Shown here: positions 1-9,033 of the stretch, one piece after another
How positions within the stretch are numbered: the first letter of the stretch is position 1
Layout: each line of letters begins with the position of its first letter
NCBI RefSeq assembly: GCF_039851975.1
Contig: NZ_CP156660.1
Span: 3,725,035-3,789,034 of the forward strand
Direction of reading: 5' to 3'
Length of the DNA: 64,000 bases
DNA from: Desulfoscipio sp. XC116
Lineage (GTDB): Bacteria; Bacillota; Desulfotomaculia; Desulfotomaculales; Desulfallaceae
Translations under genes and position numbers: made by a program
The notes under the pieces: model-generated
What the model was told of the DNA's origin: nothing
Databases searched by the model: none
The model's input: the letters and a program-made list of their open reading frames with translations, nothing else

Positions 1-282
1 AGCTTTATCGCCCAGTGCCCGGGCAAAATAAATGCCCTGCAGCACTCCCAGGGCTTGGTCTTCCCTTTTCCGGCCAAACACTGCCAGATCCATCTTCTCC
101 ACGTCCAGCCCGGTTTTGGGACAAACACTGTAGCAAGTGCCCTCGTCCAGCCCGCAATGGTATATAACCCTCACCCGATCCCGCCTGGTTTTAATATATG
201 GGCACAAACCCACGCACAGGCCACAGACAGAGCATAAATCGCCAGATAATATATCGTTTTTCAGCCGTTCCTGACCCGGCAC
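1..282 (-). CDS. FrhB-like iron-sulfur protein, N-terminal part (cut by window edge)
   Basis: I translated this by eye from the reverse strand: 94 codons starting at a GTG (282-280) with a GGGGG ribosome site just upstream and running off the window. The N-terminus carries a ferredoxin-like cysteine pattern (CSVCGLCVGLCP) followed by HCGLDEGTCYSVCP, the arrangement found at the start of coenzyme F420 hydrogenase/dehydrogenase beta-subunit (FrhB) family proteins, which pass electrons through Fe-S and flavin centres. Such proteins in Firmicutes usually sit with hydrogenases or heterodisulfide reductase-like modules, but the partner genes would be outside the window. The family assignment rests only on the cysteine spacing. 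Confidence 0.6.
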   Translation of the reverse strand, partial: MPGQERLKNDILSGDLCSVCGLCVGLCPYIKTRRDRVRVIYHCGLDEGTCYSVCPKTGLDVEKMDLAVFGRKREDQALGVLQGIYFARALGDKA

Positions 283-354
283 GACAATACCCCCAATCAG
301 TTAATTAATATAGACATTATATCATTACTCATCAAGTTATAATCATGGGCATAA

Positions 355-2817
355 CTACATCTCACCCATTGACTCAATAAAAGCCCTGACCAACGCAGGA
401 TCAAACTGTGTCCCGGCGCATCTTTGCAGTTCCGCCAAGGCCTCATCACTGCTTATAGCCTTACGGTAGGGACGGTCACTGGTCATGGCATCATAGGCGT
501 CGGCTATGGCCAGCATGCGACAGGCCAGCGGAATTTCCTCACCCTTTAATCCCAAAGGGTATCCCCCCCCATTCCACCATTCATGATGACTTAGTATCCA
601 TTCGGCAATAGGTCCCAAATCCGGGGAGGATAGCGCAATGCGGTGACCTATTTCACAGTGCCGCTGCATCTGCTCGGCTTCCTCGCGGGTTAAAGGGTCC
701 GGCTTAAATAATATGTTATCCGGAATACCCACTTTACCTATATCATGAAACTGAGCCAGCAGGCGCAGGTCGGTTACACTATGCTCCGGCATACCAATAA
801 ATCCGGCCATATTCGCCACCAGATCCTGCAGCCGGTCGGCGTGGCCTTCGGTAATAAAATCCCGGGCTTCCAGCGCTTTCATAAGTGTCTTTACAATAGC
901 GCTGCGAACGCTTTGCTTATGGTGTAATTTCTCTCTATACATGTTATTGTCCGCTTCCTTGTATATATCTCTCCAGTTGACATTGCTTTTGTCGTTTACC
1001 GCAAAACCGATGGACATGCTCAGGGGCAATTCGGGGTCAGCGGCATTGTGTCCGGCAACAGCTTTCCGGATTCTTCCGCAGACACCTTCCACCGTTTTTT
1101 CGTCACTGTGGGGCAGCAGCACGGCAAATTCATCGCCGCCCATCCGGGCAACAATATCCCTCTTACGCAACGATTCTTTTATTACACCGGCGACCAGTTG
1201 AAGAAGCTTATCCCCGGTGTCGTGCCCCAGCGTATCGTTTACCAACTTAAGCCCGTCCACATCGCAAACTATCAGCCCCAGCGAATGCCGACCGGTTTCC
1301 AGACGGCGCATCTCCATCTCAAAATGAGCCCGGTTATAAAGACCAGTCAGGGAATCGTACAAACTAAAATATTTTAATTGTTCCTCCATCTCCTTGCGAT
1401 CGGTAATATCCCTGGCAATCCCCTCCAGGGCAATTAAGACAGCACAATGATCGTATATGGGCACAATGCTGTGTTCAAGCCAAATTACCCGACCGTCTTT
1501 GTGTATCCACTGCATAGTTACATTTTCCCTTAATTGACATGTACCGGACATTAAATTATCAATTAAACACTGTGCATTTGCAGGCACCAATTTATAAATA
1601 ACAGAAGGATCCGCATAATATTCTTCAGGAGTATAGCCGGTTAAAGAATATAACGCCGGGCTTACATACTCAAATTTAAAATCGGGTGCAAGTTGCAATC
1701 TATACACAACATCCCTGGCATTTTCAGCCAGCAATCTGAATCGCCCTTCGCTTTCCCGCAAGTTCTGCTGGGACTGTTCCAGAGCACCCAGCATAACGTT
1801 AATTGAATTGGCCAGAACACTCAATTCATCTTTGCCCGACACGATAACCCGAGCCGAAAAATCCCCGCTGTCACCAATGGCGTATACGCTGTTACTTAGA
1901 TATTCCAACCGGCCTAATATAATCTTTTCTACAAGCTGCCAGACCACTACGCCAAAAATCAGGCCCGCAATTAATAAAGTTATGAAAACGTGAAGCAGGC
2001 TGGTTTCACCCTGCCTGTATATCTCTCTGGGCGTATTGACTTGCATGATAATACCGTTTTTATTGTAAATATCTTTTACCACGACATATCCCGCTATAGA
2101 TAAATCATCCAGAGGCTTTACGTAATAGTTTTTTTTAGCGGACGCATTTTGCAGCTTTTCAATAACATCGTCCTGAACGGATCCATCCCGGAAGTCATTG
2201 AAGTTAATTAACAGGTTGGTTCTCTCAGATAGCTGCCGAATGGCCGTCTGATCAAGGAAACGCCCCATAATCAGCGAACCATGGGCAGGACCCTCATGGG
2301 CGCTGGTTAAAACAGGATATGAAGCAACCAGCATAGGACCTTCAGGAAGTATAATAATTCCCGCCCTGCCACCGTCTACACTCCAATGACTAACCAGTGT
2401 GCCGCATGCAGCAATATGCCGCTCCAACCCCTCGCTCAGGGGCGTTATTTTATTGATCTCCCAATTATAACCCTGCCCTGAAACAATATGTCCCGAATTA
2501 TCAGCAAGTATCAACGCGTCAATTTGAAGATTTTGAAAAGTCCTGTCAGCTAAATTGGAATTTATATATTGTTCATTGTAATCATTCATAAAAGCATAGG
2601 TATCATCACATCCGGCCCAATCGCGGGCAACCATGGCCAAACTATCTATTTCACCTTGCAGTGCATTCAGGGCACGTTCAACATTTATGCGCGCATCCCT
2701 TTCCTCCAACTCGGCGAAACTGTTCATTAGTATTGCTTTATTTACCCAATACAGCATTAGCACTAAACCCAAAAATATTAAACATATATTAAGCATGGTC
2801 TTACTGCGTAATTTCAT
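355..2817 (-). CDS. CHASE4-HAMP-PAS-GGDEF-HD-GYP c-di-GMP turnover protein
   Basis: An 820-residue membrane sensor. Residues about 9-28 form a transmembrane segment, followed by a CHASE4-like extracytoplasmic domain (ARDWAGCDDTYAF), a second membrane segment near residue 280, HAMP, a PAS domain (about 355-480), a GGDEF domain with an intact GGDEF signature (ARMGGDEFAVLLP, near 565) and a C-terminal HD-GYP domain (HDIGKVGIPDNIL and HHEWWNGGGYP). GGDEF domains make and HD-GYP domains hydrolyse cyclic di-GMP, so the protein may do both, or one domain may be regulatory. The start is ATG at 2817. It is monocistronic, with no obvious partner. Family call very sure; the ligand is unknown. Confidence 0.95.
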   Translation of the reverse strand: MKLRSKTMLNICLIFLGLVLMLYWVNKAILMNSFAELEERDARINVERALNALQGEIDSLAMVARDWAGCDDTYAFMNDYNEQYINSNLADRTFQNLQIDALILADNSGHIVSGQGYNWEINKITPLSEGLERHIAACGTLVSHWSVDGGRAGIIILPEGPMLVASYPVLTSAHEGPAHGSLIMGRFLDQTAIRQLSERTNLLINFNDFRDGSVQDDVIEKLQNASAKKNYYVKPLDDLSIAGYVVVKDIYNKNGIIMQVNTPREIYRQGETSLLHVFITLLIAGLIFGVVVWQLVEKIILGRLEYLSNSVYAIGDSGDFSARVIVSGKDELSVLANSINVMLGALEQSQQNLRESEGRFRLLAENARDVVYRLQLAPDFKFEYVSPALYSLTGYTPEEYYADPSVIYKLVPANAQCLIDNLMSGTCQLRENVTMQWIHKDGRVIWLEHSIVPIYDHCAVLIALEGIARDITDRKEMEEQLKYFSLYDSLTGLYNRAHFEMEMRRLETGRHSLGLIVCDVDGLKLVNDTLGHDTGDKLLQLVAGVIKESLRKRDIVARMGGDEFAVLLPHSDEKTVEGVCGRIRKAVAGHNAADPELPLSMSIGFAVNDKSNVNWRDIYKEADNNMYREKLHHKQSVRSAIVKTLMKALEARDFITEGHADRLQDLVANMAGFIGMPEHSVTDLRLLAQFHDIGKVGIPDNILFKPDPLTREEAEQMQRHCEIGHRIALSSPDLGPIAEWILSHHEWWNGGGYPLGLKGEEIPLACRMLAIADAYDAMTSDRPYRKAISSDEALAELQRCAGTQFDPALVRAFIESMGEM

Positions 2818-3007
2818 GAAAACGCAACCTCCAACGTTCTTTTAACATTCTAAGAGTCTTTAGCAACATATAATAATAGTTTCACTGAGGAGGAATAGCA
2901 TAAATATTATCAATCAAGGATTTTACAATATAATCAAACCCGATAAATTATTTCTTAAAGTAAAAATAAATAGTTACCTAAAATTACCAGAGCATTAGAT
3001 AAAAAAA

Positions 3008-3045
3008 AGATAAGCCGCAAAAATCCCTTACAGGATAGCTTATCT
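3008..3045 (-). terminator. possible terminator downstream of asnS
   Basis: An 8-bp stem (AGATAAGC 3008-3015 with GCTTATCT 3038-3045) is followed on the minus strand by a run of eight T. It lies about 285 bases past the asnS stop. The loop is long (22 bases), so this is only a candidate. Confidence 0.4.
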
Positions 3046-3191
3046 AAACAATACGACACTAATCTATTTAATTCCTCTTATTCCAACTTTTTTTACTATT
3101 TTATTACTTGCTTTATATCTAAAATCACTATCATATACATAGATAGCATACCGTTTGTGCGGCACCGGCAGAGAATGAAAATAGTTAGTTT

Positions 3192-3297
3192 GTCATTGCG
3201 AGCGCAGCAAAGCAATCCCAAACTCCAAAGCAAGTCCCCAAAGAAATGCGGGCTATAAAACGGAGCTTGCCACGTCGCTTCGCTCTTCGCAATGACG
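3192..3297. repeat. REP-like palindromic element
   Basis: The ends are inverted copies: GTCATTGCGAGCGCAGC at the left and GCTTCGCTCTTCGCAATGAC at the right. This is the widespread 'TCATTGCGAGGAGCGAAGCG' type of extragenic palindrome seen in many bacterial genomes. Only one copy is in the window, and it sits in the gap between asnS and the c-di-GMP gene. Confidence 0.7.
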
Positions 3298-3329
3298 GAC
3301 TTTAAGCGTTGCGGATTGCCAAAGGCAAT

Positions 3330-4721
3330 TTAAAACCCCGCGTTATTTGGTGTTCTGGGGAAAGATATAACATCCCGGATATTGCTCATTCCCGTTAAAT
3401 ACATAATTAACCTCTCGAAACCAAGCCCAAAACCAGCATGTTTGGTACCGCCGTATTTTCTAATATCCAGGTACCACCAGTAATCTTCGGTATTAAGCCC
3501 CAACTCCGCCAACCTTTGCTCCAAATAATCCAGCCTTTCCTCCCTCTGGCTGCCACCAATTATTTCGCCCACCCCGGGAACCAGTAAATCCATCGCCGCC
3601 ACCGTCTTTTGGTCGTTATTCATGCGCATGTAAAAAGCTTTAATCTCCTTGGGATAATCCGTAACAAAAACAGGCTTTTTAAAATGCTTTTCCGCCAGGT
3701 AACGCTCATGTTCGGTTTGCAGGTCACATCCCCATTCCACGGGATATTCAAAATTTACCCCGGAATGCTGAAGAATATCAACGGCCTCCGTGTAAGTGGC
3801 ATGGCCAAAATCAGATTTTACTACGTTTTCCAAACGGGCCAGCAACGATTTATCAATAAACTTATTGAAAAATTGCACTTCCTCGGAAGCGTTCCCCAAT
3901 ACGTAACCGATAACATATTTCATCATCGCCTCGGCCAGGTTCATATCATCCTTTAAATCCGCGAAGGCTATTTCCGGCTCAATCATCCAAAATTCAGCGG
4001 CGTGTCTGGGGGTATTGGAATTTTCCGCTCTAAATGTAGGCCCAAAGGTATAAACATTACTAAATGCCAGGCAATATGTCTCCACTTCCAGCTGGCCGCT
4101 TACCGTCAAGTTGGTTTCCCGGCCAAAGAAATCTCTGGCAAAATCAACTTGGCCGGCTTCATTACGGGGAGTGTGATCAAAATCCAGTGTGGTTACCCTG
4201 AACATTTCCCCGGCTCCCTCGGCGTCACTGCCCGTAATCACAGGGGTGTGCACATAAACAAAGCCGCGCTCCTGGAAAAATTTATGAATAGCGTAGGCAA
4301 CTATCGACCTGACTCTAAAGACAGCGGAAAAAGTATTGGTCCGGGGCCGCAAATGGGCTATGGTACGCAGGAATTCAAAGGTGTGTCTTTTCTTCTGCAA
4401 TGGGTAATCCGGCGCGCAAATACCCACTATTTCTATATTCTCGGACTTTAATTCAAAAGGCTGCTTCGCCCCGGGAGATTCAACCAGCTCTCCTTCCACG
4501 GTAATGGCGGAACCGGTGACCAACTTTACCACTTCTTTATAGTTGCCCAGGTTTTCCTCAAAAACCACCTGCAAATTGTCAAAAAAAGTACCGTCATTAA
4601 GCTCAATAAAGCCAAAGGCCTTAGATGCCCTCACCGTTCTCACCCAGCCGTTGACCCTTATTCTCCGGCCCAAATACTTATCAGATTGCCTATAAAGCTC
4701 TCTTATTCTTACTGTTTGCAT
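3330..4721 (-). CDS. asnS: asparaginyl-tRNA synthetase
   Basis: A class II aminoacyl-tRNA synthetase that charges tRNA-Asn in the cytoplasm. The N-terminal OB-fold anticodon-binding domain (VRVNGWVRT-type start, residues 1-110) is followed by the catalytic core with class II motifs: [21 protein letters not shown] (motif 2) and [16 protein letters not shown] with the C-terminal [10 protein letters not shown] (motif 3). The PRHAAEFWM form and the FPRTP ending favour AsnS over AspS. I choose ATG 4721 because GGAGAGGTG lies 4-8 bases upstream; a GTG nine bases earlier (4730) lies inside that ribosome site. About 463 residues, full length. Confidence 0.96.
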   Translation of the reverse strand: MQTVRIRELYRQSDKYLGRRIRVNGWVRTVRASKAFGFIELNDGTFFDNLQVVFEENLGNYKEVVKLVTGSAITVEGELVESPGAKQPFELKSENIEIVGICAPDYPLQKKRHTFEFLRTIAHLRPRTNTFSAVFRVRSIVAYAIHKFFQERGFVYVHTPVITGSDAEGAGEMFRVTTLDFDHTPRNEAGQVDFARDFFGRETNLTVSGQLEVETYCLAFSNVYTFGPTFRAENSNTPRHAAEFWMIEPEIAFADLKDDMNLAEAMMKYVIGYVLGNASEEVQFFNKFIDKSLLARLENVVKSDFGHATYTEAVDILQHSGVNFEYPVEWGCDLQTEHERYLAEKHFKKPVFVTDYPKEIKAFYMRMNNDQKTVAAMDLLVPGVGEIIGGSQREERLDYLEQRLAELGLNTEDYWWYLDIRKYGGTKHAGFGLGFERLIMYLTGMSNIRDVISFPRTPNNAGF

Positions 4722-4841
4722 CTTTCTCACCTCTCCGCAAAGTACTTAGTATACTGACATAATGCTGCTCTTTAGTATTTCCCTGTTACCATATTACTAC
4801 AATATATAGACTGAGCTGTATAAAAACCAAAATTTAAAAGG

Positions 4842-4888
4842 AGCTGTTGCCCAACGGGCTAAATAGTCCGTTGAGCAACAGCTTTTTA
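4842..4888. terminator. strong hairpin, terminator-like
   Basis: Stem AGCTGTTGC (4842-4850) pairs with GCAACAGCT (4875-4883), and an inner stem CAACGG pairs with CCGTTG. It is followed by TTTTTAT on the plus strand. No plus-strand gene ends here, so it more probably ends the minus-strand transcript of the permease and small ORF (5036-6607), with a weaker T-rich tail on that side. Confidence 0.55.
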
Positions 4889-5035
4889 TAAAGATATCGG
4901 ATTATTATCGGCATAATGCGCTTAATTTAATTTTATAAAGGAAAGGAAGCATCGCTCACTACTTTAAGAAAGTAATTTCGCGACACTCCCTTTTTAATAG
5001 CGCCAGATTATGTTGGCAAATACACGGGTACTACT

Positions 5036-5200
5036 TCAGTGCGCATCATCACGATGATCAACTTTTTTTTGTTTATTGCCCATATCGGATAGCCCTTCCG
5101 CAAACTCGTAAAAAGGAATAAAACCGGCCTCGGTATTGTCCCTGTGTATCGGTACCTTCATATTGTTCAAGCCCTTATCCTTGTTTTTTATTTTTTTCAA
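5036..5200 (-). CDS. small hypothetical protein (54 aa)
   Basis: Start TTG 5200 is chosen because AGGAGGTG lies eight bases upstream, a near-perfect ribosome site. The product begins with a lysine-rich stretch (KKIKNKDKG) and contains FIPFYEFAEGLSDMG, then an acidic and histidine-rich tail. It lies 117 bases downstream of the NCS2 permease on the same strand and could be co-transcribed. I do not recognise a family. The ribosome site is the main evidence that it is real. Confidence 0.5.
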   Translation of the reverse strand: MKKIKNKDKGLNNMKVPIHRDNTEAGFIPFYEFAEGLSDMGNKQKKVDHRDDAH

Positions 5201-5317
5201 GGGTTTCACCTCCTGTATTAGCAGTGTCAAAAACTCGGTCAATCAACCCCCGGTAAGTATTGGCATGTTTACATAATCACCAAGTCCGAAAATATAGCAT
5301 TTAAAACGAACTGATTT

Positions 5318-6607
5318 TTATTTATTGCGGTATATCACATGCTCTAAAAACATAACCGCTATAACGCCCACCACAAAACCATTACCCAAAATTGGTCTTA
5401 GTGAAACAGGCAGTGTGTTTAACTCCTCCGCAGGGAAAAAGGAAACGACAATACCCAACATAATAGGCAAACCGATAATCAGCCCGCTGTCAAAATCAAA
5501 TTCCATTGAGCCAAAGGCCATAAGCAAACCGGCCGCTATTTGCGAACACATAACATAAATAAGCACCGTACCAATAATTACTGAAGGTATGCTGTCCATA
5601 AACGCAATGGCCACGGGCAGAAAGGACAGCATTAACAGACCCAGGGCGGCGGGAATCAAAGTAAACCGTGAAGCACATCCGGTAGATGCTATCACCCCCG
5701 GACTGAGTGAAAAATTAACCGGCCCGACAACCCCCAGAAGACCCGACAGCACATTGCCCAGACCGGTAAAGGTGATCCCCCTGGTTATGCGTTTAGGCAT
5801 ATCATCGAGTTTTAATAATTCACCCACGGATTGTATTGAACCAAGGTCATTTATGGCTAAGGCTAAAAAGCAAATCAGAAACGAAAGCAGCAAACCAGGC
5901 TCCAAAGATATTTCGAAAGTGATGTCTTTAAAAGAAGAGGCCAGCAATTGATAACCGCCGGTTTCCAATCCAACCGCCTGCGGAGACAGCACCGAATAGG
6001 CCAGTGTGCCGATAAGCATGGCCCAGATAATTAAAGTTGATTTCCATATGCCGGTTAAAAACTTGTTGGCGACAAACATTAAAAAGACCAGGATAAAAGC
6101 AAACGATAGATTAAACAGGGAAGATACTCCGCTGCCTGAAGGCGGCAGTATCATATTCATGATCGTGGGCGTAAGAGTAAAGGCTATGAGCAACAAGATC
6201 GCCGCCACCACCCGGATCGTGAAAAACTTTTTCAAATGGGCAAACAGACCGGTGAGACTAAATAAGGTAAGTATAATACCCCCGATAAAAATAGCTGAAT
6301 AAATAGCGTTAATACTGCTTCCCCGGCCCGCTAAAACACCAATGAGCAGCACTGCCGCCGGACCCACAATCAGCGGCAGGCGATGCCCCCACAGCAACTG
6401 AACCAGCATAACCAGACCCGTAATAAAAAATAATTTCTGCACATAGATGATCTGTTCCCCCGGATTATCAAAATGCAACACTGCCACTACCTGGCCGATA
6501 ATTATAATTGTGGGAATAGAAATAGCCAGCCACTGTAAGCTGAGCAGCAGCAATTCCGTCAAGGGAGGAGACTCATCCAAATCGTATTTTAATTTTATTT
6601 GATTCAA
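5318..6607 (-). CDS. NCS2-family nucleobase permease (uracil/xanthine type)
   Basis: A polytopic membrane protein of about 430 residues with 12-14 hydrophobic segments. It contains the NCS2-type sequence NDLGSIQSVGELL and a later SPGVIASTGCASR stretch, which correspond to the substrate-binding helices 8 and 10 of UraA/XanQ-like symporters. Expected to import uracil, xanthine or uric acid with protons. The open frame extends to 6697, but TTG 6607 is preferred because GGTGATC lies just upstream; GTG 6616 is an alternative. No purine or pyrimidine catabolic genes adjoin, so the substrate cannot be set. Confidence 0.85.
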   Translation of the reverse strand: MNQIKLKYDLDESPPLTELLLLSLQWLAISIPTIIIIGQVVAVLHFDNPGEQIIYVQKLFFITGLVMLVQLLWGHRLPLIVGPAAVLLIGVLAGRGSSINAIYSAIFIGGIILTLFSLTGLFAHLKKFFTIRVVAAILLLIAFTLTPTIMNMILPPSGSGVSSLFNLSFAFILVFLMFVANKFLTGIWKSTLIIWAMLIGTLAYSVLSPQAVGLETGGYQLLASSFKDITFEISLEPGLLLSFLICFLALAINDLGSIQSVGELLKLDDMPKRITRGITFTGLGNVLSGLLGVVGPVNFSLSPGVIASTGCASRFTLIPAALGLLMLSFLPVAIAFMDSIPSVIIGTVLIYVMCSQIAAGLLMAFGSMEFDFDSGLIIGLPIMLGIVVSFFPAEELNTLPVSLRPILGNGFVVGVIAVMFLEHVIYRNK

Positions 6608-7107
6608 AAAGATCACCCGGCTCTCTATGTAATTATTGCAACATATGCAATCACAATCAGTTAATTGTATTTTATAGCTTTTTGCAAAATTGTTCAAAGT
6701 TCAAACCAATAACAATAAAGCCCGACTCCTTTTTACGGAAGTGGGCATTCAGGAAGAGAAATCGCTTTGCAAGGTTCTCCAATCGCCGTTTTCATGGTAG
6801 TATTTATTAAATACATAAACCTTGCCGTTATGAATATTTTAGATGCTATACAAAAAACGGGCGCAAGCGGATTTCCAGGATTAGCTCAGCTAATTCCGTT
6901 ATGCACCGCAGGCAAAAAAATTGTAATTATAGCCAGAATAATAACCAGAAAATAGAAACCTCTTATTTAGAACACCTGCCCTTTCCGGAAAGTTACCAAA
7001 GTGCGCCAAACCTTCCGGTACATTTTATTATTATTGTAAAGGGTATTTATTAAATTAATATTAGAGAAATATTAATTATTTTTTATATTTACATGGCGGT
7101 AAATAAC
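6608..7107. other. intergenic, no gene recognised
   Basis: About 500 AT-rich bases between the permease and a repeat. A 62-codon frame on the plus strand (6767-6955) has no ribosome site and no family resemblance. I see no RNA gene. Confidence 0.5.
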
Positions 7108-7109
7108 AT

Positions 7110-7222
7110 TGAAGCAAGTTCTAAAACTCAGGGGGAGATTCAACTCCCCCTGAATTTTAGAACTGCAAATGCATGACTTAATTGGCATTGTACTCCCACT
7201 TATAGAAGTGAGAGACTTACCC
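7110..7222. repeat. two-hairpin intergenic element (IS605-end-like, divergent copy)
   Basis: AGTTCTAAAACTCAGGGGGAG pairs with CTCCCCCTGAATTTTAGAACT across a short loop to form a long hairpin. It is followed by ACTCCCACTTATAGAAGTGAGAG, the same last hairpin motif as the three repeats at 20.2, 46.4 and 49.8 kb. It ends 30 bases before the nitroreductase ribosome site. It could also act in the nitroreductase leader. Confidence 0.5.
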
Positions 7223-7270
7223 GCGCCAAGTTAGTCAGGTTAAATAAATCATGGAAGGAGTATAAACCCA

Positions 7271-7852
7271 TTGCTGCAACAATTTAAAACGCTTATTGAA
7301 AAAAACAGAAGCTATCGCCGGTATCAACAGAATTTTTTAGTCGATTACCAGGTGTTGGAGGATTTGGTTAGCCTGGCTGGATTATCGGCTTCCACGGCCA
7401 ACAAACAACCTCTTAAATACGTCATCTCCAACAAAGTCCAAACCAACCGGCAAATTTTTTCCACCCTGGCCTGGGCCGCCTACCTAAAAGATTGGCCCGG
7501 TCCTGCCGAGGGGGAAAAGCCATCGGCTTATATAATAATTCTGGGCGACACCGGCATCAGCAATAATTTCGGGGTGGATTCCGGCATAGCCGCTCAGAGT
7601 ATTCTCCTTGGCGCCGCTCAAATAGGGCTGGGCGGTTGTATTCTTGCCTCCATACAGCGCAACAAGCTGCGCGAAGCACTCGGCATTCCTGAACTTTATG
7701 AAATATTATTGGTTATCGCCATTGGCAAACCAAAAGAAACCGTCGTTTTGGAAACGGTTCAAGACGGTAACATAAGATACTGGCGGGACTCGGAAGGCCG
7801 GCATCATGTCCCCAAACGCCCGCTTAAAGAAATTATTTTAAATCACGATTAA
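7271..7852 (+). CDS. nitroreductase-family protein
   Basis: A 193-residue member of the FMN-dependent nitroreductase fold: an N-terminal arginine-rich R-S-Y-R-R-Y element (residues 13-18), the SASTANKQPLKY segment that binds FMN, and the GAAQIGLGGCILASI helix near residue 120. TTG 7271 is the start, with GGAAGGAG ten bases upstream. Its 3' end overlaps that of the convergent EamA gene by 20 bases. The substrate is unknown. I looked for the longer BluB (DMB synthase) pattern because of the cobalamin theme and did not see it. Confidence 0.85.
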   Translation: MLQQFKTLIEKNRSYRRYQQNFLVDYQVLEDLVSLAGLSASTANKQPLKYVISNKVQTNRQIFSTLAWAAYLKDWPGPAEGEKPSAYIIILGDTGISNNFGVDSGIAAQSILLGAAQIGLGGCILASIQRNKLREALGIPELYEILLVIAIGKPKETVVLETVQDGNIRYWRDSEGRHHVPKRPLKEIILNHD

Positions 7853-8756
7853 ACTTAAGTATTTTGGCCGGACCGGTGTTTTTAGATAACCTGGCAGGCA
7901 GCTGCACAATAACTACCGCCGAAACTACCAGCACCGCGCCCAGTGCTTGAACCGGATCGAGCACCTGCTTTAAAAAAACGTATGCTAAAAAAACAGCGAC
8001 AACCGGTTCCAAAGTGGCGATAATACTGGCCCGGCCGGCTTCAACATGTTTCAAGGCCGCGTTATAACATAAATAAGCCAATAACGTCGGCACTATACCG
8101 ATATACAAAAGATAAAACCAGGCGGTGCTTTCATAGTGACCGGCAAACACTTCAGCGGGAAAATGTAAAAATGATAAAAATATTAAGCTAATCCCCTGGG
8201 TATACACAATCACCGTCCAAGGATGGACGCTGGCTGAAGCCATTTTGCCGAATATTGAATACATAGCATAGCAGAAGCCCGCCAGTAAGCCCATTAAAAT
8301 ACCCGGCAAATTTAATTTCAGGTTATTTATATCATATCCTTTAACAACTAAAAAACACCCTGTAGTTGTCAATAAAATACAAAATATTTTTCTTAAGTCA
8401 ATATTTTCTTTAAAAACAAGCCTGGAAATGACCACTACCATGGCGGGAGCCGTATACAGCAATATGGCCGCCATTGCCATACCGGTTTTATCAATAGCAT
8501 TAAAATAAGCATAGTAAAACATAGTCACACCAATCACGCCGTATAAAAAAAGCAGAGGCAGTTTATGCAGTTCAATTTTAAGGCGTGGCCGGTTAAAAAC
8601 CAGGCAAATTACAAACATACCGAGAAAACATATCGCTGCCCTGAACCAAATCACCTGCTCGGGCGCAAGGCCGAGGGCAAACAGTTTTTCCCCCGGTATG
8701 CCTATACTGCCCCAAGCCGTTGCCGCCAGTAAAATCAGCGGATATGACAACCTCAT
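7833..8756 (-). CDS. EamA/DMT-family transporter
   Basis: A membrane protein of 307 residues with about ten transmembrane helices in two homologous EamA halves. The first starts at LILLAATAWGSIGIPGEK and the second at GILMGLLAGFCYAMYSIFGK. Members of this family mostly export amino acids or metabolites. ATG 8756 is chosen because GGAGGTG lies six bases upstream; the frame is open twelve codons further. Monocistronic and convergent with the nitroreductase gene. Confidence 0.88.
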   Translation of the reverse strand: MRLSYPLILLAATAWGSIGIPGEKLFALGLAPEQVIWFRAAICFLGMFVICLVFNRPRLKIELHKLPLLFLYGVIGVTMFYYAYFNAIDKTGMAMAAILLYTAPAMVVVISRLVFKENIDLRKIFCILLTTTGCFLVVKGYDINNLKLNLPGILMGLLAGFCYAMYSIFGKMASASVHPWTVIVYTQGISLIFLSFLHFPAEVFAGHYESTAWFYLLYIGIVPTLLAYLCYNAALKHVEAGRASIIATLEPVVAVFLAYVFLKQVLDPVQALGAVLVVSAVVIVQLPARLSKNTGPAKILKFNRDLK

Positions 8757-9033
8757 ACACACACCTCCAATTCCAGCCGGGCCTCCTATCAAAAATACAC
8801 ACCATCCATTATTCTAACAGATTGGTACAGCGCATTGTACTCTAACAATTCAACAGTATTGCAATAAAAAGGCAACAACCCGCGCCCTCCGCACTTTTCC
8901 ATGGCAAGCAGGATAACCTGATTTCTTAACTACCATTTGGCTGCAATTATATAGGAAAATAATTAAGGAAGCAAAAGAGCCATGCCCCTGCTTCCTCTGT
9001 ACGCAAGATTATCCAAAGGCTTACTTCCCGCCT

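Noticed and set aside
6767-6955. 62-codon hydrophobic frame on the plus strand
   Set aside because: No ribosome site, no family, and AT-rich sequence where chance frames are common.
7271-7852. Nitroreductase as BluB (DMB synthase)
   Set aside because: Shorter than BluB and lacking its pattern; no cobalamin control in front.
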